A stretch of 39,191 bases of DNA from Oxalobacteraceae bacterium (GCA_947454305.1 CANGJE010000018.1:1-39191); one strand, 5' to 3'; shown: positions 7,095 through 15,284, counted from the first letter of the stretch. Numbers and translations: made by a program. Notes: generated from the sequence alone by a model not told the origin.

Positions 7095-8876
7095 TTAATC
7101 TAGATAACGCATCATGACGTACTCGCCCGGTGCATCGCACAACGTAGTTACGACCGATGGAGAGCGAGCGGGAATTTTTTTGCTGCTATGTTGTTCTAGC
7201 CAAGCAGACCAAGCTTCCCACCATGAACCCTCTGTTATAGATGTTTTGCGCGCCCAATCATCGGGGTCAGTCCAGCCGCTATCTTTGGAGGTATGCCTCA
7301 GTTGGTAATGACGATTGTGGTGACCAGGCTCTGAAATGATGCCAGCGTTATGTCCGCCGGCTGCTAAGACAAACGTAATGTCGGTATCACACAGTAAATG
7401 TATTTTGTAGACCGAGTGCCAGGGCGACACATGATCGCGCGCAGTACCTACCACCATCATGGGTGAACGGATATCCATGAGTGCGACCGCTGAATCATTT
7501 AATCTGAAATAACCCGCGGCGAGTGCATTATTAAGGAATAAATGATCTAAGTATTCATTGTGCATGCGCTCTGGCAATCGGGTGTGATCCGAATTCCAGC
7601 TCATCATGTCGATTCCGACTTCGTCTTTACCCAGCAGGTAACGCTGCGTGATTTGAGACCAAATCAAATCGCGCGAATTTAAAAACCTAAAGGAATCTAA
7701 CATCTGACGACCAGAAAAATAGCCCGTACGCGACATTTCTTCGCGCAGGCTTTTTAATTGGTCGTGGTCAATGAATACACCCAGTTCGCCGGGTTCGCTA
7801 AATTCAACTTGGGCGGCTAATAAAGTCACACTCGCTAAACTGGGGTAGTGGTGATCGCCGTTGGATTGTGCTTTTGCTAGCCAAGAAGCAGCTATAGCTA
7901 AAAAAGTCCCGCCCAGACAATACCCCATGGTATGAACTTTATTGGAATCTGTATTTTTCTGTACGGCTGCCAGCGCATCGAGTACACCATGATTAACGTA
8001 ATCACTCAGACCGACGTCACGCATATCCCCGTCAGGATTGCGCCATGAAATCATAAAGACAGTAAATCCTTGCGCAACCAAATAGCGCACCATCGAATTG
8101 TGGGGCGACAAATCGAGGATGTAGTATTTCATGATGCATGACGGAACAATTAGTAAGGGTTCCGCCTGAACTTGTTTAGTCGTTGGGCTGTATTGAATCA
8201 GCTCAATCAAATCATTTCTAAAAACAACCTTACCGGGTGTGATAGCGACATCTTTACCTACGGCATAATGCAAAGGTTCAACTTTGTCTGATGCTGGATT
8301 CGTTTTTTTCTGCAGATCGTGATACTGATCGTGCATAAAATTCTGCCATCCTTTGAGCCAGCTTTCACCTAAACTTTCAACGCCTTCTTTCATCACTTCA
8401 GGATTAGTCATCGCTGAATTCGATGGTGAAAGCGCATCCATCGATTGCTTGGTAAAGAAACTCACCAGATGCTGATGATGGGGATTCATGCCATTGATCT
8501 GTGCCGCATCATGCCACCAATCTTCCATCGTCTTGTAATTATTTTTGAAGACGTTATAGGGCCATTGACTCCAGGTAGGGTCTTTGAATCGCGCATCCGT
8601 ATCTGGCTCGTCGGCAATCGCGGGTTGGGTCGTTAACTGGATGTTTTTTTCTGCAGCGTGCAAATAGCTTTGCCAGGCGTCAACCATGCGCAGTGATTGA
8701 GAGCCGGGTGAGGCACTCAAATGTGCCAGCCAATCAGCATAAGCCAGTCCTAACGAAATAGGCGATAAGCCATGTGCCAGTGTTGATAACTGCTTATGAG
8801 CCGCTGCATCCATTGATTGAGCCCATTTTTCCATAGCGGCTCGGTCGTATGAATTTTCATCGGGTGCTTTTTTCAT
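7095..8876 (-). CDS. phaC: Class I poly(3-hydroxyalkanoate) synthase
   Basis: PhaC polymerises (R)-3-hydroxyacyl-CoA into polyhydroxyalkanoate granules. The 593-residue length fits class I. The alpha/beta-hydrolase catalytic triad is visible as C320 in the lipase-like box GYCLGGT, D481 in TARDHVSPW, and H509 in AAGGHNAG. These are within one residue of the positions recalled for the Cupriavidus enzyme. The family segment PSCIMKYYILDLSPHNSMVRYL is also present. No phaA, phaB or phasin gene is adjacent. Instead it lies in a minus-strand run with usp upstream and fabI, MaoC-Pta and ackA downstream, which suggests a specialised, probably low-oxygen, PHA system. No strong ribosome-binding site is seen. 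Confidence 0.96.
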   Translation of the reverse strand: MKKAPDENSYDRAAMEKWAQSMDAAAHKQLSTLAHGLSPISLGLAYADWLAHLSASPGSQSLRMVDAWQSYLHAAEKNIQLTTQPAIADEPDTDARFKDPTWSQWPYNVFKNNYKTMEDWWHDAAQINGMNPHHQHLVSFFTKQSMDALSPSNSAMTNPEVMKEGVESLGESWLKGWQNFMHDQYHDLQKKTNPASDKVEPLHYAVGKDVAITPGKVVFRNDLIELIQYSPTTKQVQAEPLLIVPSCIMKYYILDLSPHNSMVRYLVAQGFTVFMISWRNPDGDMRDVGLSDYVNHGVLDALAAVQKNTDSNKVHTMGYCLGGTFLAIAASWLAKAQSNGDHHYPSLASVTLLAAQVEFSEPGELGVFIDHDQLKSLREEMSRTGYFSGRQMLDSFRFLNSRDLIWSQITQRYLLGKDEVGIDMMSWNSDHTRLPERMHNEYLDHLFLNNALAAGYFRLNDSAVALMDIRSPMMVVGTARDHVSPWHSVYKIHLLCDTDITFVLAAGGHNAGIISEPGHHNRHYQLRHTSKDSGWTDPDDWARKTSITEGSWWEAWSAWLEQHSSKKIPARSPSVVTTLCDAPGEYVMMRYLD

Positions 8877-8985
8877 GATTTTTAAATCTCGGATGATATC
8901 TATGGGTATTGCAAAGTAGTGATCAGTAAGTTTTTTCAGATGATCGAGATATTGTGTTTATACGCACTAACTAAAAAAACGAAAA

Positions 8986-9438
8986 TCACTCCCAGCTATT
9001 TTTTTGCCAGACCAGAACGGGAATCGCTGTATGTGAGAGCACGCGTTGCGTCTGGCTACCGAGTAGTAATTTTTGAAGGCTATTGCGTGAGCGAGAGGCT
9101 ATCCAGATTAAGTCGCAACGTTTTTTTTGCGCCGTGGCTAAGATCTCTTCATACGCATGATCGGCTCGGCTAATCACGATGTCGCAGCGAACGTCTGCTT
9201 TATTTGCGAGAGCTTTAATTCTTTCTGCGTTGTTACGCAAGAGCTCGTCTTGTAAATTTTCGACGTCTTCTAATACGTCTGACCCTATAGCTTCGGATAG
9301 CGAAAGCGCCGATATTGGGTGGATGACAGCGATGGTGACTAAGCTTGCATGGTTTGCGGCAGCAAATTGTATGGCCGCTTTAGCAGATTTTTCTGACAGA
9401 GGGGAGCCATCGGTTGGGACGAGGATTTTTTTAAACAT
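8986..9438 (-). CDS. Universal stress protein UspA family
   Basis: This is a 150-residue single-domain Usp protein. The N-terminus KKILVPTDGSPLSEKSAKAAIQFA and the C-terminal LLLGSQTQRVLSHTAIPVLVW strand are characteristic. The ATP-binding loop that normally reads G-x2-G-x9-G-[ST] here begins S-R-S-R and keeps only the last G-S, so nucleotide binding may be altered. Usp proteins protect cells in starvation and anaerobic survival, and often accompany PHA and acetate genes in low-oxygen regulons. The gene is first after an FNR-like site at 9533-9546. It is followed by phaC after 109 bases with no terminator seen between them. AAGAG precedes the ATG. Confidence 0.9.
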   Translation of the reverse strand: MFKKILVPTDGSPLSEKSAKAAIQFAAANHASLVTIAVIHPISALSLSEAIGSDVLEDVENLQDELLRNNAERIKALANKADVRCDIVISRADHAYEEILATAQKKRCDLIWIASRSRNSLQKLLLGSQTQRVLSHTAIPVLVWQKNSWE

Positions 9439-9503
9439 AGCGGCTCTTAAAAGTGTGTGTCACGACTCTAGACACAAACTATTTGCGTCAGGTGACTGAT
9501 TGC

Positions 9504-9546
9504 ACTATAACAATTAGGGTGGTTATAAGAAATTGACTTGAGTCAA
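9504..9546 (-). promoter_or_regulatory. FNR/Anr-type site and -10 box for usp (class II arrangement)
   Basis: TTGACTTGAGTCAA at 9533-9546 is a perfect 5+4+5 dyad that matches the FNR/Anr/FixK consensus TTGAT-N4-ATCAA except for a symmetric T-to-C and A-to-G change. On the minus strand a TATAGT -10 box lies at 9504-9509. It predicts a start near 9497, so the dyad centre (9539.5) falls at about -42, the spacing of class II FNR-activated promoters. The usp start codon is about 60 bases further on. The site and geometry are seen directly. Oxygen control is inferred. Confidence 0.7.
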
Positions 9547-9564
9547 GTTTTACTAATAGTCGCT

Positions 9565-9708
9565 ATGTACCGACCTTTATTACTGATTTCGCCAGATAAA
9601 AAATTGCGATATTGGCATGAATCCATGCTCTCGCCCGATAGTACTCAGGCGTGTGCAAAGAGTCTCAGCGTAGGTGAATTGATGTCATTAGATTCGCAGA
9701 GGGGATGA
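9565..9708 (+). CDS. Possible small protein (47 residues), unsupported
   Basis: An ATG-initiated frame begins MYRPLLLISPDKKLRYW and ends at TGA 9706-9708, in the gap between usp and the nitrile hydratase-like genes. It has no clear ribosome-binding site, no recognised domain, and starts only 19 bases from the FNR-like dyad, which is too close for that site to activate it. The gap 9439-9743 holds nothing else I can support apart from the usp promoter. Confidence 0.2.
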   Translation: MYRPLLLISPDKKLRYWHESMLSPDSTQACAKSLSVGELMSLDSQRG

Positions 9709-9743
9709 CAGAATTTAGCGAGTAATTTTTTTGCCGGTTTGAT

Positions 9744-10361
9744 TTATTTATTCAGCTCCAGATAGCTTTCAAAAATGGCCGCATGTACCTGCGCATTTTC
9801 TGCATCGTTCGGCCAGACATGGGATGCTTCGAAACGCACGTCATACGTAGGCTCGTCTTCAGCGTGAATGCCATGTCCATGCGCATCTGGAAAAGGGTAG
9901 TTGGGTGATTTGCTGATTACCACGCCGCATTTACCACGTAGGTAGCCAGGCATGCGCATATGGCCGGGTACATGTTCATCGCGTACACGCACTTGATCAC
10001 CCGGTAAAAATGATTGACGCTGGGGGTGATTGCTGCGCCCCGGTGCAGCAGGAAGCGCCAGCGGATAACTACCCTGAGCGAGTTGCTCTAATTGCTCGCG
10101 AGTGACCAAACCTTTTTCTACACAAAGTGAGGCCAGACTTGTCAGTGAGCGTTCGTAGTAACTCGCGCTCAAGTAATGACGCGGCTCCATACGTTCAATC
10201 GCGTGACGATATTCATCCATATTGAATACGCCGAATTTCACAGCCAGGCTATACAAAGCGTTGGCGCGGATTTCCCAATCAGCGTGAAAAACAGCGGCGT
10301 TTTTGCTGTGACGTACAGGGCCGAATCCCTCTTTGCCGCCCAGATCATGCATGCCATCCAT
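9744..10361 (-). CDS. nthB: Nitrile hydratase beta subunit (nitrile hydratase/thiocyanate hydrolase family)
   Basis: This is the non-metal subunit of a nitrile hydratase-type enzyme, which hydrates nitriles to amides. The 205-residue protein starts with the diagnostic MDGMHDLGGKEGFGPV. It carries the PRHYLSASYYERSLTSLASL helix region (usual family form P-x-x-Y-L-x-x-S-Y-Y-E). It ends in the SH3-like half GDQVRVRDEHVPGHMRMPGYLRGKCGVV with FESYLEL at the terminus. Both halves are in one chain as in nitrile hydratase, whereas thiocyanate hydrolase has them as two proteins. AAAGGAA precedes the ATG, and the alpha gene ends 10 bases upstream. It is somewhat shorter than the usual 215-235 residues. 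Confidence 0.88.
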   Translation of the reverse strand: MDGMHDLGGKEGFGPVRHSKNAAVFHADWEIRANALYSLAVKFGVFNMDEYRHAIERMEPRHYLSASYYERSLTSLASLCVEKGLVTREQLEQLAQGSYPLALPAAPGRSNHPQRQSFLPGDQVRVRDEHVPGHMRMPGYLRGKCGVVISKSPNYPFPDAHGHGIHAEDEPTYDVRFEASHVWPNDAENAQVHAAIFESYLELNK

Positions 10362-10371
10362 GGCGTTTCCT

Positions 10372-10971
10372 TTACAAGCGGGCCACGCCTATGAGCGCGT
10401 CCTTGTTGACCAATGCAGCTAGTTGTTCTGTTGTTAAACCTTCCGTACCTGCCGGACGTTCTGGCAACACCATGTAGCGTGTATCGGCGGTGGTGTCCCA
10501 CACGCGTATTTGCATGTGTTGCGGTAAGTCGAGGCCCATTTCTTTGAGTACTGTGCGTGATTCACGGACGACACGCGCACGATATTCCAAATCTTTGTAC
10601 CAGTCCGGCGGTAAACCAATGATGGTGAATGCAGTGCAAGAACACAGGGTGCAGCAAATCACGTTATGGATATCTGCCGTGTTTTCCAGCACGACAAAGT
10701 GCCGGTGGTGTGGCGGCATACTTAAACCCATCTCGTGAACTGCAGCGGTGCCATTGCTTAATAATCGCTGTTTGAATTCGGGATCAGTCCAGGCTCTTGC
10801 CACCAGCCGTGCGCCGTTGTCAGGCACCCAATGCTCATTTGCTAAGTCATGAAAGGTATCGATGAATTTTTCGGGCTCCATACCGTGCTGCTCTAGTACG
10901 GTTTGTATGGAGTCCAGTCGTTGTTCAATGCTGGCGACGGCGGATGGTTTGGCATTCATGGAAGTGCTCAC
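10372..10971 (-). CDS. nthA: Nitrile hydratase alpha subunit (metal-binding, Co-type motif)
   Basis: The alpha subunit carries the low-spin metal centre in the claw motif CTLCSC (C107-C112). Here C110 and C112 are expected to be oxidised to sulfinic and sulfenic acids. Thr after the first Cys points to a cobalt enzyme (iron enzymes have Ser). However, CTLCSC is followed by T-A-F rather than the Y-P-W usual for cobalt nitrile hydratases, and the alpha-before-beta gene order is the iron-type arrangement. GLPPDWYKDLEYRARVVRE and RVWDTTADTRYMVLPERPAGTEG are strongly conserved family segments. Length is 199 residues from a GTG start at 10971. An internal ATG at 10959 is also possible. No activator/metallochaperone gene and no amidase are nearby. 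Thiocyanate hydrolase-like activity is an alternative. Confidence 0.88.
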   Translation of the reverse strand: MSTSMNAKPSAVASIEQRLDSIQTVLEQHGMEPEKFIDTFHDLANEHWVPDNGARLVARAWTDPEFKQRLLSNGTAAVHEMGLSMPPHHRHFVVLENTADIHNVICCTLCSCTAFTIIGLPPDWYKDLEYRARVVRESRTVLKEMGLDLPQHMQIRVWDTTADTRYMVLPERPAGTEGLTTEQLAALVNKDALIGVARL

Positions 10972-11121
10972 GAGAGAGGTCTTGGGTTTATGCTAACACC
11001 CCTTCGGATTACTTTGTCCTTGTAAGCCCTGGGACTTATTGAGGGCTGGCCCTCCTTATGGCATGCTGTCCACAGACGCTAATGAATGATGAATCAATCG
11101 GCAAAACTGCAGGGAATAAAC

Positions 11122-11463
11122 ATGTCAAAAGAATACAAGCAAATTACCAAAGATATCTCGAGCTCGTTGGTAAAGTTGCGAGCGGAAGCGCCGGAGATGA
11201 TGAAGGGTTTTAGCGACTTGGCCGCGGCTGCTACAAAAGCGGGCGCGCTGGATAAAAAAACCAAAGAGTTGATTGCACTCGCATTGGGCGTTGCCGCCCG
11301 CTGTGACGGCTGCTTAGGATTTCACACACAAACCTTAGTGAAACTTGGCGCCACCAAACAAGAAGTTATAGAAACCCTGGGAATGGCCATTTATATGGGC
11401 GGCGGGCCATCATTGATGTACGCGGCAGATGCGCTGACGGCGTTTGAACAAGCGCAGGATTGA
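11122..11463 (+). CDS. AhpD-like carboxymuconolactone decarboxylase family protein
   Basis: This is a 113-residue all-helical protein of the AhpD/CMD family. It has the redox motif C61-x-x-C64 with H68 (ARCDGCLGFHTQ) and the following helix KLGATKQEVIETLGMAIYMGGG. Single-domain members with this CxxC are usually thiol peroxidase or disulfide reductase-like proteins rather than true carboxymuconolactone decarboxylases. An upstream in-frame ATG at 11086 would add 12 residues. I prefer 11122 because AGGGAA lies upstream and MSKEYKQIT fits the family start. The gene diverges from the nitrile hydratase-like pair, with about 150 bases between start codons. Confidence 0.85.
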   Translation: MSKEYKQITKDISSSLVKLRAEAPEMMKGFSDLAAAATKAGALDKKTKELIALALGVAARCDGCLGFHTQTLVKLGATKQEVIETLGMAIYMGGGPSLMYAADALTAFEQAQD

Positions 11464-11889
11464 TAGGTTTTTTTAACGTTCTTGTAATCCAAGATTTGGA
11501 TAATCTTACGGCTTGCAGGATATGGACTACTATCAGTTTGGCGCCTAGAATTACGAGAGTATTTTTTGGCAAGACTTTTAAAAACCAGGAAATACATCAA
11601 CGATGAGCCCTCTTTACAGAGTATCCGCCGTATTTAGGTTCTGTTACCGCAATAATCTTAATAATATTGGAATTGATCAGAAGTTATTGAGCGTGTCTGG
11701 AGAGAGCGAAGATTACGTAATTGCTGCATTAGCAGTGGCTTTTCCAGAGCGCGATTGTTTTTCTATTGTGTCGTTAAGCTGGAAATAATGGCTAAACTAA
11801 GCGTTAATGTTTGTCGCACCTTCTGCTATTTTAACGAGTAGTTTTGCATCAAAAGCATAAAACATCATAGTCGGCAGAGCGAATGAGTC
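11464..11889. other. 426-base gap without a supported gene
   Basis: A 61-codon plus-strand frame (11603-11788) and overlapping minus-strand frames exist, but none shows a recognisable domain or a ribosome-binding site. The stretch is AT-rich with many short T and A runs. I see no RNA gene, terminator or repeat. It probably holds the promoter of the MORN-repeat gene. Confidence 0.4.
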
Positions 11890-12696
11890 ATGACTAAAAT
11901 TTTAAATAAATTTAGAGACTTAGCGACGAACTTTAGGCGTGCGATGCGTTATGTATTTGGCGCGCGTGATAAGTACGTAGGCGATTACCGCTATGGCCAA
12001 TATCATGGTCAAGGATCAATGACCTATGCTGATGGTGATCGCTATGTTGGCGAGTACCATGAAGGTAATCGGCATCGGCAGGGTATGTATAGCTTTGCCA
12101 ATGGTGATAAGTACGTTGGCGAATACAAAAACGGTACCCGGCACGGTAAAGGCATGTATACCTCGCCTAGCGGTATCTCCTATGTAGGCGAATTCATCAA
12201 TGGCGTTCAAGATGGCTACGGCATGCACGCGTTGGCCGATGGCACTCGCTATGTAGGGCAATTCAAAGATGGCCTGCCTTTCGGGCAGGGCACGCAATTA
12301 TGGATAAATGGGAATGCCTACACAGGCGACTTCAGAGCTGGCAAGCGATACGGCATTGGACGATTCACCTGGCCCGACGGCACCTATTACATTGGTGAAT
12401 ACAAAAACGATAAACGGCAGGGCGAAGGAACAGAAATTCATATCGATGGTGATGTCTACGTGGGTCATTGGCATGACGATCAAAAGCATGGTTACGGAAC
12501 CTATACCTGGGCTGACCAAGATCAGTATGTAGGCTACTGGAAGGCGGATCAATTTCATGGACACGGCATTTACATTAATGCCGATGGAACACGTCAAGAA
12601 GGCATCTGGGAAAATGATGAATTCGTAAAAGAAATCCGATCGACGTCGCGAGCGCAGCATTTGCAGTTAGTGCAGAACGTTGCTAACGGAGGATGA
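11890..12696 (+). CDS. MORN-repeat protein
   Basis: The 268-residue protein has a short basic N-terminus (1-28, LNKFRDLATNFRRAMRYVFG). It is followed by nine complete 23-residue MORN repeats (pattern Y-x-G-[ED]-[YFW]-x-x-G-x-x-x-G-x-G) from Y29 to about residue 235, and a degenerate tenth (QEGIWENDEFVKE). MORN arrays form long beta-hairpin rods that bind lipids, proteins or peptidoglycan-related ligands. No catalytic domain is attached and there is no clear signal peptide, although the amphipathic basic start could associate with membrane. The function is unknown. It is flanked by two hairpins downstream (12761-12845) and appears monocistronic. Confidence 0.9.
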   Translation: MTKILNKFRDLATNFRRAMRYVFGARDKYVGDYRYGQYHGQGSMTYADGDRYVGEYHEGNRHRQGMYSFANGDKYVGEYKNGTRHGKGMYTSPSGISYVGEFINGVQDGYGMHALADGTRYVGQFKDGLPFGQGTQLWINGNAYTGDFRAGKRYGIGRFTWPDGTYYIGEYKNDKRQGEGTEIHIDGDVYVGHWHDDQKHGYGTYTWADQDQYVGYWKADQFHGHGIYINADGTRQEGIWENDEFVKEIRSTSRAQHLQLVQNVANGG

Positions 12697-12760
12697 AGTT
12701 AATGGTCAACGAGTAGCTCATGGTTGACCTTAAAGCGGCCGCACCAACGTTAGCGTATCC

Positions 12761-12793
12761 AAAAATTTCTATTTGCTCGAGCGAGAAATTTTT
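12761..12793. other. AT-rich inverted repeat after the MORN gene
   Basis: AAAAATTTCT at 12761-12770 and AGAAATTTTT at 12784-12793 form a perfect 10-bp stem around a 13-base loop that contains the palindrome GCTCGAGC. It could be a weak bidirectional terminator or a protein site. It is AT-rich and 65 bases after the MORN stop codon. Confidence 0.45.
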
Positions 12794-12821
12794 ATAATCA
12801 GAAAAATCAAAATGTATGAAC

Positions 12822-12845
12822 AAGCCAGCTGAGCTGGCTTTTTTT
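12822..12845 (+). terminator. Rho-independent terminator
   Basis: AAGCCAGC (12822-12829), TGA, GCTGGCTT (12833-12840) forms a perfect 8-bp stem, and T-tract bases continue to 12845. It would end plus-strand transcription from the MORN gene. The following permease start codon is 20 bases downstream, so that gene either has a promoter overlapping this element or depends on readthrough. Confidence 0.85.
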
Positions 12846-12865
12846 AAGTCCGAAGGAGATGGAGA

Positions 12866-14239
12866 GTGACCAAGCGGGAGGAATTAGCAGGTAATTCACT
12901 GGGGACGGTTGAATCAGCCATCATGGGAATTGCAGGAACCGCTCCGGCTTTTAGCGTTGCAGTGACCACCGCGGCGATTGTGGCTTCGGTCGGCGTGTTG
13001 TCAGTCGGTAGTATTTTGTACTGCGGCTTGATCATGTTTGGGATCATGCTCGCCTTTATTCATCTGAACAAAATTACACCTCATGCTGGTGCTACCTATG
13101 CGTGGGTGGGGCATGTGTTTGGGCGCAAGTGGGGATTTTTTGCGGGCTGGGGTGTGCTGGTTGCGTCGATATTTTTTATGGTGTCGGCCACCATACCGGC
13201 GGCTACCTCGACGTTGGTTTTAATCGCGCCAGATTTTGTTGAAAATCCTAATTGGGTAACGGCTGTGGCCGGCATTTGGCTAACTCTGGTGACTCTGGTG
13301 GTTACCAAGGGAATTAAGCACGCGAGTGTGGCGCAACTCATTCTCACGGTGATTGAAACCATAGTCATTTTCGCGCTCATCATCGGTGCTTTCATTCAGT
13401 ACGGTGGTCGACCTGCACATATCCCATCGATAATTTGGATCTCTCCGTTTTCTTTCACTCCTCAATTATTTGCGACCGGTGCATTAACCGCCATATTCTT
13501 TTACTGGGGTTGGGACGTCACCATGAATTTGAGTGAGGAAACCAAAGCCGGCGAAGGTGATACTCCCCATTCCGCAAGTCAGGGCGCTTTTTGGGCGATG
13601 GTGAATTTAATTTTATTTTTCGTCATCATGATGATCGTCGTTCTGATTGTATTGACGGATGAAGAAATCGCCGCAGCCAATACCAATGTTTTGTATGCGA
13701 TTGCGAATAAATTATTTCCTACTCCATGGAATTATCTCGCTGTGTTGTCGACTATTTTGAGTACGGTAGGAACGATAGAGACACAGATTTTGCAATTCAG
13801 CCGCAGTATGTTTGCTATGGCACGCGATCAGGCGCTACATGGTCGCTACGCAATCTTGCATCCAGAATGGAAAACGCCGTGGGTGGCGACACTAGTGATT
13901 TGGTTTTTTGGGATTGTTTTATTGTTTTTATCTTCTTACTCGCCGTCAGTAAAAGCGATCTTAGAGAGTTCTATTTTGGCGATAGGATTTCAAATCTGTT
14001 TTTACATGAGCCTGGCGGGATTCGCGTGCGCATGGCATTACCGAAATAAATTGGGTGATGGCGTGTACGATGCCACTTCGTATGTGATCTGGCCTTTTTT
14101 GGCAGGCGCGTTTATGGTTTTTGTAGGTCTGTACAGCATTCCAACGTTTGATGGGCTGACAATTGCGCTTGGGCTTGGAGGAATATTGATTGGATTTATT
14201 CCGTTAGTACTGAACTCCAAACCAGTGACGTTGGAGTGA
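12866..14239 (+). CDS. APC-superfamily amino acid/amine permease
   Basis: This is a polytopic inner-membrane secondary transporter of 457 residues. The first helix contains GIAGTAPAFSVAVTTAA, the unwound-helix substrate site of APC transporters. About 12 hydrophobic segments follow, including AGATYAWVGHVFGRKWGFFAGWG and the helix 6 region FFYWGWDVTMNLSEETKAG. It starts with GTG (12866), with AAGGAG 7 bases upstream. An amino acid or amine substrate is inferred from the family alone. The gene directly follows a terminator and precedes the LysR regulator by 52 bases on the same strand, so the two could be co-transcribed. Confidence 0.88.
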   Translation: MTKREELAGNSLGTVESAIMGIAGTAPAFSVAVTTAAIVASVGVLSVGSILYCGLIMFGIMLAFIHLNKITPHAGATYAWVGHVFGRKWGFFAGWGVLVASIFFMVSATIPAATSTLVLIAPDFVENPNWVTAVAGIWLTLVTLVVTKGIKHASVAQLILTVIETIVIFALIIGAFIQYGGRPAHIPSIIWISPFSFTPQLFATGALTAIFFYWGWDVTMNLSEETKAGEGDTPHSASQGAFWAMVNLILFFVIMMIVVLIVLTDEEIAAANTNVLYAIANKLFPTPWNYLAVLSTILSTVGTIETQILQFSRSMFAMARDQALHGRYAILHPEWKTPWVATLVIWFFGIVLLFLSSYSPSVKAILESSILAIGFQICFYMSLAGFACAWHYRNKLGDGVYDATSYVIWPFLAGAFMVFVGLYSIPTFDGLTIALGLGGILIGFIPLVLNSKPVTLE

Positions 14240-14291
14240 TACTGCTTATGTCTTCATTAGTAAAAAATGTCCTTGAATAACTAGGTCGCCC

Positions 14292-15242
14292 ATGGATCGC
14301 CTTCAAACGATTGAAGCTTTTGTTGCTGTCGCCGATTCAGGTAGCTTTGCAGCTGCGGCGCAGCAGTTACGAGTAGCAAAATCGGTCGTTACTGCGCGCG
14401 TACAACAATTAGAAGAGTATGTGGGCGCACCTCTATTGCATAGAACGACGCGCTCTGTGAGGCTGACAGAGCTAGGGCAAGCGTATGTAAAAGATTGTTC
14501 TGAGCTTTTGAGCAAATCAAATGGTTTGCTCGATGAAATGCGCAAGACACAAAACTCACCCGAAGGAAAATTGCGTATTCATGCCTTGCCTGGATTTGTG
14601 CTGGGTCACCTTGCCGTAGAGTTGCAAGAATTCCAGCAGCTACATCCTGATATTAATGTGGACTTATTTGTTTCAGACACGGTGATTGATCCAGTCAAAG
14701 AAGGCTTTGACTGTACTCTACAGATTTTCTCGCCAGCCTCTGAAGAGCTAATAGCGCGCAAGATGTTTCCCGTTCGTCGAGTGTTTTGTGCGTCGCCATC
14801 CTACTTAGCTGCAAACTCGCCATTGAACAATCCTCGCGAGTTACGTGAGCACCGCTTAGGTTTGTATTCTGGCTACCATACTCGTGACCGCTGGGATTTT
14901 TTTCGGGACCAAGAAGCAATCTCTATTTATTTGAAGCCGCCCTTATTGACCAACAGTGTTCATCTTCTAGCTGAATATGGCTGCGCTGGTGCTGGGGTGG
15001 TGTGCATACCGACCTTGGTGGCCTCTCGTTATTTAGTCTCAGGAGAGTTGGTTCCTGTATTGACGGACTGGCAGTTATCCTCTTTTTGGTTATCCGCGAT
15101 TTACCCGCATAACTCGCGCCGCGGCCTGAAGCTTCAACTTTTCATCACTCATTTGATGAATAAATTTGCCGGCACTCCGCCCTGGGATCAAGTGCTGATT
15201 GAGCGGGGTTGGCTAACCGAAGAGCCTGTTCAGCTGGTTTAA
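14292..15242 (+). CDS. LysR-type transcriptional regulator, possible regulator of the hydroquinone operon
   Basis: The 316-residue protein has the LysR winged helix-turn-helix at 1-60 (MDRLQTIEAFVAVADSGSFA, then VAKSVVTARVQQLEEYVGAPLLHRTTRSVRLTELG) and a periplasmic-binding-like effector domain from about residue 90. LysR regulators commonly control aromatic catabolism. This one lies 171 bases upstream of, and in the same direction as, the hydroquinone dioxygenase operon. A T-N11-A dyad sits in that gap. The subgroup resembles the AaeR/DmlR-like regulators of aromatic acid and dehydrogenase genes. The inducer cannot be predicted. No strong ribosome-binding site is seen. Confidence 0.88.
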   Translation: MDRLQTIEAFVAVADSGSFAAAAQQLRVAKSVVTARVQQLEEYVGAPLLHRTTRSVRLTELGQAYVKDCSELLSKSNGLLDEMRKTQNSPEGKLRIHALPGFVLGHLAVELQEFQQLHPDINVDLFVSDTVIDPVKEGFDCTLQIFSPASEELIARKMFPVRRVFCASPSYLAANSPLNNPRELREHRLGLYSGYHTRDRWDFFRDQEAISIYLKPPLLTNSVHLLAEYGCAGAGVVCIPTLVASRYLVSGELVPVLTDWQLSSFWLSAIYPHNSRRGLKLQLFITHLMNKFAGTPPWDQVLIERGWLTEEPVQLV

Positions 15243-15284
15243 CCCTCGGTTCGCGTCCTATTTTCAAAGAACTCTGCGCTCATT

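Noticed and set aside
11603..11788. 61-residue plus-strand frame before the MORN gene
   Set aside because: There is no ribosome-binding site, no recognisable domain, and minus-strand frames of similar length overlap the region nearby.
12016..12660. Minus-strand frames opposite the MORN gene
   Set aside because: They are shadows produced by the repetitive Gly/Tyr-rich coding sequence. The plus strand has nine regular repeats.
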